IMG/VR virus record: IMGVR_UViG_3300036846_000208
Span: 1 to 27,397 of that record
Source: a virus
Length of the DNA stretch: 27,397 bases
Direction: 5' to 3' (one strand)
Shown: positions 7,125 to 12,784 of the stretch, piece by piece
Numbering within the stretch: position 1 is the first letter of the stretch
How the letters are laid out: each line of letters starts with the position of its first letter
Position numbers and translations under genes: made by a program
The notes under the pieces: generated by a model
What the model saw: the letters and a program-made list of their open reading frames with translations, nothing else
Databases searched by the model: none
Told to the model about the DNA's origin: nothing

Positions 7125-7816
7125 TGGCGTTTGTCACTGACAGTCGGTTAGCGGGGTATCTGGGTCCGGCGTCACCGGGACCAAACCCGCCGGAAGACGA
7201 TTCCTGGGAAGACTTCCTGCACGATGTCTTTGCTGGGGTTACCGGGTTGGACCCGACCCTGGTACGTCCACGCTGGCAGGAGGAACCGCCGCTGCGGCCC
7301 GATTTCACTGTCGATTGGATGGCGTTTGGTACCCAATCCACGCGTACCGATTTTGCCCCCGTGACTTTCCACCTCGATAATATCGGTGACGGTTACGACG
7401 CGATGCAGGAAATGGAGGAACTCGACATCCTGTGTTCGTTTTACGGACCCAATGCCGAGAGGTACCAAAGTTACTTAAGACGCGGTTTGTATGTTGACCA
7501 AAACCAATCGGTATTTCGGGCCAATGCGGTTGGTATGGTGTCCACTAGCGGGTTCACCCGTGCCGCCGAGTTCTTTAAGGAACGTTGGTGGCCGCGTAGT
7601 GACATGACGGTGACACTGCGCCGCGAGGTTCGGTACAACTACAACGTCCTGAACCTGTTGGGGGCAAAGGGTACAATCACCGCGCAGCCGCCCGGCAGGT
7701 TTGATGTCATTCACGATGATTTTGATACCGGTGTGACTCTGGAAACCGAAACATTGTGGGATAGTGGTAACACGACTTGGGATGCCAAACAAACCGTGTG
7801 GGATTTGCCGTCGTGA
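7124..7816 (+). CDS. Neck terminator protein, LIC_12616 / gp12-like
   Basis: 230 aa from the ATG overlapping the previous stop. The middle follows the LIC_12616-type neck protein: APVTFHLDNIGDGYDAMQEM, ELDILCSFYGPNAERYQSYL, RGLYVDQNQSVFRANAVGMV, then the FFKERWWPRSDMTVTLRREV strand region. Such proteins cap the tail end at the head junction. An extra C-terminal tail has three Trp-Asp pairs exactly seven residues apart (LWDSGNTTWDAKQTVWDL), a motif that reappears in the 66-aa protein at 11435-11635. The next gene starts with GTG overlapping the stop. Confidence 0.8.
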   Translation: MAFVTDSRLAGYLGPASPGPNPPEDDSWEDFLHDVFAGVTGLDPTLVRPRWQEEPPLRPDFTVDWMAFGTQSTRTDFAPVTFHLDNIGDGYDAMQEMEELDILCSFYGPNAERYQSYLRRGLYVDQNQSVFRANAVGMVSTSGFTRAAEFFKERWWPRSDMTVTLRREVRYNYNVLNLLGAKGTITAQPPGRFDVIHDDFDTGVTLETETLWDSGNTTWDAKQTVWDLPS

Positions 7817-8436
7817 CATCGGCCATCGATCCCAGCAAGCCGACAGAGGGCGAAGCCCTGACGGCGGATGTTCGGCAGAACTTCCAGATCGCTACCGATG
7901 AGATCAGTGACCTCCAGACCACGGTCGCCGCGCTGCAAGCCACTGTGCAGGATAATTACGACGCGATCACCGCGCTACAAGCCACGGTCGAGACGCTCAA
8001 GGCGCGGTCGCAGATCGCGGGAACATTGATCACCGTTAACCCGCCGAATACCAATTCAACTAGCTTTGTCACTGCCGGAATTGGTTTTCAGTTCACCCCG
8101 ACAAACGATAGTCGGGCGATCCTCTTACTTGACGGTCAGCTTGGTAATACCGGTAACGGTAGCGGCAGCGATCTCCAGGTGGTCTTTGGTATAGGGGCTT
8201 CTCCTGCTATAGGTACTCTAATCACCGCGACTAATGGAACTTTTGTTGGCAATTTGGTCAACATGGTCGCGACAAAACCCAATGATTTTGATCCGTTTGG
8301 TATCAGTACGATGCTGACCGGACTCGTGAGTGGTCAACAGTACTGGATCGATGCCGCTTACCGTGCGGAACAAGGTACTGCCACGTTATCGCAGATGTCA
8401 CTAACGATGTTTGAAGTACTGGACCCGCTGCCATGA
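7813..8436 (+). CDS. Fibre-like neck/tail decoration protein, paralogue A
   Basis: 207 aa from GTG at 7813, overlapping the previous stop by four bases. The start gives TSAIDPSKPTEGEALTADV, matching the start of the next gene. Residues 1-70 contain a DVRQNF... motif and a parallel coiled coil with repeated ALQATV units. From about 75 there is a beta-sandwich-like domain with IGFQF, AILLLDGQLG, GLVSGQQYWIDAAY and MFEVLDPLP. The N-terminal motif is frequent at the start of phage fibre proteins. Position between neck and sheath genes suggests collar fibres or decoration, by inference. Confidence 0.7.
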   Translation: MTSAIDPSKPTEGEALTADVRQNFQIATDEISDLQTTVAALQATVQDNYDAITALQATVETLKARSQIAGTLITVNPPNTNSTSFVTAGIGFQFTPTNDSRAILLLDGQLGNTGNGSGSDLQVVFGIGASPAIGTLITATNGTFVGNLVNMVATKPNDFDPFGISTMLTGLVSGQQYWIDAAYRAEQGTATLSQMSLTMFEVLDPLP

Positions 8437-9041
8437 CCTCGCAAATTGATCCTTCGTACCCGCGTGAAGGTAGCGCCTATACCGCCAACGTGCGGAGTAA
8501 CTTTAGTGCCGCGCAACAGGAAATCTCGGCGTTGCAGGATGCGGTTACGTCACTCAATACCCAGGTTAGTCAGTTACTCGCTGACAATGCCACCCTAAAG
8601 GCTCGCACGGTTGCGGCGACAAACCAGACATCGGATGTACCGCTTGACACCAATTCGCCGGATTTTGTCACTTCCGGTCTGGATATGCTGTTTCAGACGA
8701 CATCCAGTGCCCGCGCTATCTTTGGTATTGAGGGCGCGCTGGGCAATGATCAAGAGGGTAATGTCAGCGAGGTACAACTGGTGTGGGGAACCGGTAATAC
8801 GTCGCCACCAGCGGGAACCTTGGTAACTGATACAGATGGTACACTGACCGGTACTTTGGTTAGCATCACCGCGCCAGCGACGGGGGAATTACCCTTTGCG
8901 GCTACAGCACTGCTAACAGGTATGATACCGGGTGACAATTATTGGATTGGTGTCGCTTACCGTTCTCCGGCTGGAGGGAACGTCCTACTGTCTGCGTGCA
9001 CGATCACCGCGTTTGAACTCCTGGACCCGATTACCCCGTAG
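8433..9041 (+). CDS. Fibre-like neck/tail decoration protein, paralogue B
   Basis: 202 aa, start ATG overlapping the stop of paralogue A (ATGA). The protein aligns end to end with paralogue A: TSQIDPSYPREGSAYTANVR, a coiled coil (EISALQDAVTSLNTQVSQLL), then LDMLFQTT, RAIFGIEGALG, LLTGMIPGDNYWIGVAYR and FELLDPITP. It is clearly a tandem duplication that has diverged. The C-terminal fold pattern is also seen in the fibre at 23712-24683 (VTGLTIGTQYWFDVYLNV). No enzymatic residues seen. Confidence 0.7.
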   Translation: MTSQIDPSYPREGSAYTANVRSNFSAAQQEISALQDAVTSLNTQVSQLLADNATLKARTVAATNQTSDVPLDTNSPDFVTSGLDMLFQTTSSARAIFGIEGALGNDQEGNVSEVQLVWGTGNTSPPAGTLVTDTDGTLTGTLVSITAPATGELPFAATALLTGMIPGDNYWIGVAYRSPAGGNVLLSACTITAFELLDPITP

Positions 9042-9050
9042 GAGGGAACT

Positions 9051-10547
9051 ATGGCGCAAGGTTTGTCTGTCAGCCGCGTTGTTGACGTACAGGTCAATTT
9101 CTCTCCGCAGGCGATCCCGACAGCGCGGTTTGACACCTTGCTGATTATGGGTGACAGCGGTGTTGTCGATACCGGCGAGGCGATTCGCGAGTACAACACG
9201 ATCAACGACGTGGCGACCGATTTCACGACCACCGCGCCGGAATACCAAGCGGCGTTGTTGTTCTTCTCGCAGGTACCGCAGCCGAGTACCTGTTACATCG
9301 GCGCGTGGGCGAACACTGCGACCAAGGGTCGGTTGACCGGTGGGTTACTGACCAGTTTGCAGATGCTGATGTCAAACTGGACGACGGTCACCAATGGTGG
9401 GTTCAGTGTCAGTATCGACGGTGTCGCGACTCCGGTCCAGGTCAGCGGTTTGAATTTCAGCGCCGCCGCCAACCTGAACGCGGTGGCCAGTACGATCCAG
9501 GCTGCCCTACGCACCGCTGCCAGTGCCCCGACACTGACCTTTACTTGGAACGGTACCCAGTTCCTTTGCCAGAGCGGTACCAACGGTCCAACGTCATCGG
9601 TTGGGTTCTTTGGTGTACCGACCGGTGGTGGCACCGATATCTCGGCGCAGTTGATGATGACCAGCGCCACGGCGATCCGCAGCGTGGCCGGTATCGCAAC
9701 CGAAACCCCGGTGGCGGCTGTCGTGCGTGTTGATGGGCGCGGCTGGTACGCGGTGACTTTCGCCGCGTCGCGGGTACTGACCGACATCGAGCATATGGCG
9801 ATCTCGGCCTATATCGAGGCTGCCAGTGACAAGCATATGTACGGGATCACCACCAACGAGCAAACCTGTCTCGACCCGGCGAATGTCACTGATATTGGGT
9901 CACAGGCGATGTTGGCCGACTATATGCGGACGGTGATCCAGTGGTCACTGTACAGCCCCCACGCCATCTGTAGTTTCTTTGGCCGGGCCTTGACCGTGAA
10001 CTTTGAAGGGTCCAATACCACCTTGACCATGAAGTTCAAGGTGGAACCGGGTGCCACGCCCGAAGTGCTTTCCGGGTCGAACGCGACGACACTCGCGGCT
10101 AAACGGATCAATGTCTACATCCAGTACAACAATGGCGCGGCGATCACCCAGGAAGGCGTCATGTCGGGCCGGGCGTATTTTGACGAGATGCACGGCTTGG
10201 ATTGGTTGAGTAACCGGATACAGAACGACTTGTTCAATGTGCTCTATACGTCACCAAAGATACCGCAGACCAACCCCGGTGTGCATGTTCTGGTGACAAC
10301 CTGTGACGCCTCGTTGGCACAGGGGGTACAGAACGGATTGATCGCGCCCGGTGTGTGGAACGCGCCGGGTTTTGGTGAGCTTCATCAGGGAGACACTCTG
10401 CATAACGGGTTCTATACCTTCGCCAACAATGTTGACACGCAGTCACAGGCGGATCGTGAATCCCGTATTGCACCGCTGATCCAGATCGCCACCAAGTTGG
10501 CCGGTGCCATCCATTTTGTCGACGTGTTGATCAACGTGAACAGGTGA
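9051..10547 (+). CDS. Contractile tail sheath protein, DUF3383 family
   Basis: 498 aa, with strong ribosome binding site TAGGAGGG. The N-terminus VVDVQVNFSPQAIPTARFDT with LLIMGDSGVVDTGEAIREY and NDVATDFTTTAPEYQAALLF is diagnostic for DUF3383 sheath-type proteins. Central YIEAASDKHMYGITTNEQTC and the C-terminal GLDWLSNRIQNDLFNVLYTS helix followed by TPG-type loops also agree. It forms the contractile outer tube and is the main evidence that this is a myovirus-type particle. The gene is followed by an endonuclease/tRNA insertion before the tube gene. Confidence 0.88.
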   Translation: MAQGLSVSRVVDVQVNFSPQAIPTARFDTLLIMGDSGVVDTGEAIREYNTINDVATDFTTTAPEYQAALLFFSQVPQPSTCYIGAWANTATKGRLTGGLLTSLQMLMSNWTTVTNGGFSVSIDGVATPVQVSGLNFSAAANLNAVASTIQAALRTAASAPTLTFTWNGTQFLCQSGTNGPTSSVGFFGVPTGGGTDISAQLMMTSATAIRSVAGIATETPVAAVVRVDGRGWYAVTFAASRVLTDIEHMAISAYIEAASDKHMYGITTNEQTCLDPANVTDIGSQAMLADYMRTVIQWSLYSPHAICSFFGRALTVNFEGSNTTLTMKFKVEPGATPEVLSGSNATTLAAKRINVYIQYNNGAAITQEGVMSGRAYFDEMHGLDWLSNRIQNDLFNVLYTSPKIPQTNPGVHVLVTTCDASLAQGVQNGLIAPGVWNAPGFGELHQGDTLHNGFYTFANNVDTQSQADRESRIAPLIQIATKLAGAIHFVDVLINVNR

Positions 10548-10559
10548 TGGACTAAACCA

Positions 10560-10587
10560 TTGATATTGTTGTGTTTTTCAATATTAT
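10560..10587 (+). promoter_or_regulatory. Promoter-like sequence before GIY-YIG gene and tRNA-His
   Basis: TTGATA (10560-10565), a 16-bp spacer and TATTAT (10582-10587) match the sigma70 consensus at 5/6 and 5/6. They lie in an AT-rich 96-bp gap that stands out from the GC-rich surroundings. Initiation near 10594 would transcribe the endonuclease and tRNA independently of the late operon. The same stretch contains a weak 8-bp AT-rich inverted repeat (10561-10568 with 10579-10586). Confidence 0.5.
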
Positions 10588-10643
10588 TGCTACAGCCACG
10601 GCTGAAGCGTAGAGTAGAGAGGAGGTGACAGGAGGATTGTGAG

Positions 10644-11333
10644 ATGAGGCGACCCCGCGTGCTGATCGAGGGTGACTATTTTGTGTACGCACTCTTTAGA
10701 CCGGACAACGGGGCCGTGTTTTATATCGGAGGCGCTAGCAGAGAGAAGCGCCTCCGTGAACGAGGAACTAGAGGGCGAGGTAAGATGATTAGGGCTTTGG
10801 AACGGGCGGGTTATACGGAAATTCCATCTATCGTGATCCGGGCTGGGTTAACCCGTCTTGCGGCACAGGAATTAGAGAGTGCGTTTATACAGGCTATCGG
10901 ATGCATGCCTGATGGTCCGTTAGTTAATAAATTTCGTATTGGGGTTATTATTGATGAAGAGGGTCGGCGTAATATGTCACTCGCTGCTAAGGCGCGGGAT
11001 CGCTCCGGTGACGACGAGATGCGGCGACGCGCGCGGATGGGTGACCTGGATGTTCGGGTTAGGATGAGCGACTCGGCAAGGAAGCGAGAGCGGACAGTGG
11101 AGTTTGAAACGCGGCGATTAGCGGCGGCTCATTCACCGGAGGCACGGAAAAAGCGTGGTGTCAGCCAAGCTAGGCGAGGTTGGATCACTAATGGGATTGA
11201 GGAAGTTCGCGCTCTGAAAACCGATCCGATCCCCAATGGCTGGCGGCGTGGTCGATTATCCGGTGTCGCCTCTGAAGCGACCCGCGAAAGGATGAGAGCT
11301 AGTAGACTTCGTTACATCAAAGAGAGTGTTTGA
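10644..11333 (+). CDS. GIY-YIG homing endonuclease
   Basis: 229 aa, with AGGAGG eight bases before the ATG. The GIY-YIG nuclease domain covers about residues 10-95: the first motif is VYA (14-16), the second FYIGGAS (26-32), with basic KRLRERG...RGRGK following, and the metal-binding Glu is most likely E78 in QELESAFIQAIG. The C-terminal part has a Ser/Arg-rich HSPEARKKRGVSQA segment (NUMOD3-like) and WITNGIEEVRALKTDPIPNG with WRRGRLSG. This end piece is common in phage homing nucleases and likely contacts DNA. Codon use (AGA, AGG, TTA, GTT) is unlike the flanking sheath and tube genes, a sign of transfer. It lies directly upstream of tRNA-His. Confidence 0.82.
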   Translation: MRRPRVLIEGDYFVYALFRPDNGAVFYIGGASREKRLRERGTRGRGKMIRALERAGYTEIPSIVIRAGLTRLAAQELESAFIQAIGCMPDGPLVNKFRIGVIIDEEGRRNMSLAAKARDRSGDDEMRRRARMGDLDVRVRMSDSARKRERTVEFETRRLAAAHSPEARKKRGVSQARRGWITNGIEEVRALKTDPIPNGWRRGRLSGVASEATRERMRASRLRYIKESV

Positions 11334-11347
11334 GTAGGTGACTCTTT

Positions 11348-11423
11348 GGCGGGTGTAGCTCAGGGGTAGAGCGTTGGGTTGTGGTCCCGGCGGTCGCGGG
11401 TTCGAATCCCGCCACTCGCCCCA
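11348..11423 (+). tRNA. tRNA-His (GTG anticodon), CCA encoded
   Basis: Complete cloverleaf. G-1 (11348) pairs with C73. The acceptor stem is GCGGGTG with CACTCGC (one G-U pair). The D arm is GCTC/GAGC, the anticodon stem TTGGG/CCCGG with loop TTGTGGT (anticodon GTG), and the T arm is GCGGG TTCGAAT CCCGC. It is followed by an encoded CCA (11421-11423). The extra G-1:C73 pair is the identity element of tRNA-His, which supports the assignment independently of the anticodon. The two terminal U-G pairs in the anticodon stem make it somewhat weak. Confidence 0.93.
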
Positions 11424-11434
11424 AGGAGACAAAA

Positions 11435-11635
11435 GTGATTTCTGACGGTTTCCTGAAAATCGCCCCGTCACCTTATGCTGTGGATGGCGGCGGGCTGACG
11501 CAGTGGGATGAGCAAGTGACCAGTTGGGATAGCGGTACCACGATGTGGGATTTTAGTGTCACGACGGGTATCCGCTACAACATTGTTTGGGCACGTAACC
11601 AGTTACGTGGGGTTCACCTAAAGGTGACATCTTGA
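11435..11635 (+). CDS. Small tail protein with Trp-Asp heptad motif
   Basis: 66 aa from GTG at 11435, with AGGAG (from 11424) starting directly after the tRNA CCA. A longer in-frame start at 11381 lies inside the tRNA and is rejected. The middle holds three Trp-Asp pairs seven residues apart (QWDEQVTSWDSGTTMWDF), the same motif as the C-terminal tail of the neck protein at 7124-7816. A C-terminal beta segment follows (YNIVWARNQLRGVHLKV). No family recognised. Location before the tube gene suggests a small tail component or assembly factor. Confidence 0.6.
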   Translation: MISDGFLKIAPSPYAVDGGGLTQWDEQVTSWDSGTTMWDFSVTTGIRYNIVWARNQLRGVHLKVTS

Positions 11636-11647
11636 GGAGGGTGACAG

Positions 11648-12121
11648 ATGGCGACGTACAGTTTCAATGACAATATGTGCGCGATTGCCGGACCCAACGG
11701 TTCCTTCAACCTGGGTTACGGATCGTGTAACTCCGAAGGCGGTATCTCGGTGAACATGGTTGAAGACAAATCGACCATGACTATTGGGGCGGATGGGTGT
11801 GTCATGCACTCGCTGCATTCCGGTAAGGGCGCGACGGTCACTGTCCGCTTGCTGAAGACCAGCCCGACCAATGCGTTGCTGTCACAGATGTACGCGAATG
11901 ATACGGGCACTGCCGGGAACCCCGCCGGTACTGCCAATCACGGACAGAACCAGATCAGTATCCGTGACTTGCAGCGCAACGATGTTATTACCTGTCAACA
12001 GTGCGCGTTCGCGAAATTTCCCGATGTCACTTACGCGAAAGAGGGTGGCGAAATGGTGTGGACGTTCCATGCCGGTGTCGTTGACTTCATCCTTGGCACG
12101 GGACTCGCCGTCGCGTTCTGA
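11648..12121 (+). CDS. Tail tube protein, DUF3277 type
   Basis: 157 aa, with the AGGAGGGTGACAG ribosome binding site. The pattern TYSFNDNMCAIAGPNGSFNLG, then GGISVNMVEDKSTMTIGADG with VMHSLHSGKGATVTVRLLKTS, ALLSQMY, DLQRNDVITCQQCAFAKFPD and the final WTFHAGVVDFILG fits DUF3277 tube proteins, which pair with DUF3383 sheaths. It forms the inner tube through which DNA passes. The length is normal. Confidence 0.85.
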   Translation: MATYSFNDNMCAIAGPNGSFNLGYGSCNSEGGISVNMVEDKSTMTIGADGCVMHSLHSGKGATVTVRLLKTSPTNALLSQMYANDTGTAGNPAGTANHGQNQISIRDLQRNDVITCQQCAFAKFPDVTYAKEGGEMVWTFHAGVVDFILGTGLAVAF

Positions 12122-12145
12122 CATTAGTCACAAGGGAGGGTGACA

Positions 12146-12607
12146 ATGGAAGAACTAGAGATCAACGATGTCTGGTACCGCACCGGGAAACTCGACGCGT
12201 TCAAGCAGTTTCACCTGTTCCGCAAGCTGATGCCATTGTTTAGCGGGATGGGTGAGACTGCGGCGTCACAGGTTGCGGCGGCGGCACAGGCGGCGGGCGC
12301 ATCGGAGGAACTGGTGCGCTGGTCGTCACTCGGTCCTATCGCCCAAGCGGTCGCCGACATGTCACAACAGGACAGTGAGTTTATCATCAAGACCTGTCTT
12401 GCCGTGTGTACCCGCAAGAACCCGGTGGGGCAGTGGGTCCGTCTGGCGACACCGGCTGGTGACCTGATGTTCGAAGACATCGATCTGACGATCATGCTGC
12501 AACTGTCGTTTGCGGTGATCCAGGACAACCTTGCGCCTTTTTTTCCAGGCCGCTCCCTCAACGGTTCGGGAGCCGAGGTGGCCCAAGTATCGAATCCGCA
12601 GACATGA
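12146..12607 (+). CDS. Tail assembly chaperone (upstream frame)
   Basis: 153 aa from ATG at 12146 (the GTG at 12140 lies within the GGGAGGG ribosome binding site). It is a helical protein with VWYRTGKLDAFKQFHLFRKL, an Ala-rich centre, EFIIKTCLAVCTRKN, WVRLATPAGDLMFEDIDLTI and MLQLSFAVIQDNLAPFF. Placement between tube and tape measure is that of the tail assembly chaperone (lambda gpG analogue). The codons CCT TTT TTT at 12536-12544 form a T TTT TTT slippery heptamer; a -1 shift there joins this protein to the gene at 12604, giving about 212 residues. Confidence 0.78.
   Translation: MEELEINDVWYRTGKLDAFKQFHLFRKLMPLFSGMGETAASQVAAAAQAAGASEELVRWSSLGPIAQAVADMSQQDSEFIIKTCLAVCTRKNPVGQWVRLATPAGDLMFEDIDLTIMLQLSFAVIQDNLAPFFPGRSLNGSGAEVAQVSNPQT
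12538..12544 (+). promoter_or_regulatory. Programmed -1 frameshift site, T TTT TTT
   Basis: Seven Ts arranged as X XXY YYZ relative to the chaperone frame, in an otherwise GC-rich gene. From 12544 the -1 frame is open for 20 codons to the ATG at 12604 and is in frame with the downstream gene. Chaperone G/GT-type frameshifting is widely conserved in tailed phages, so this fits the known arrangement. I did not identify a clear downstream pseudoknot by eye. Confidence 0.72.
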
Positions 12608-12783
12608 CGGATGGCGAGTACTGGCTAATGCGCCCGGTACTCGAAGGGATGTGTCACTACGAATCGTTGAAGAACTGCGCATTGGATTTGTCAGACGTGG
12701 CGCGGATGAACGAGGCGATAGATGTGCGCAACGAAAACCGCGCGCGTGTCGAAGACGTGATGGAAGCAGAACGGAACCGGTGA
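12604..12783 (+). CDS. Tail assembly chaperone, downstream (-1 frame) part; DUF6889-like
   Basis: 59 aa if started at the ATG at 12604, which overlaps the chaperone stop (ATGA). The same frame extends 20 codons upstream to the slippery site and probably is translated mainly as the C-terminal part of a fusion. The sequence DGEYWLMRPVLEGMCHYESLK, then DLSDVARMNEAIDVRNEN resembles small proteins (DUF6889-type) found in this position. The T-type domain of such chaperones binds the tape measure or tube. The tape measure gene starts one base after its stop. Confidence 0.75.
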   Translation: MTDGEYWLMRPVLEGMCHYESLKNCALDLSDVARMNEAIDVRNENRARVEDVMEAERNR

Positions 12784-12784
12784 C

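Noticed and set aside
11381-11434. Start of the 66-aa gene inside the tRNA
   Set aside because: The tRNA is structurally complete and an AGGAG site follows it, seven or so bases before the GTG at 11435.
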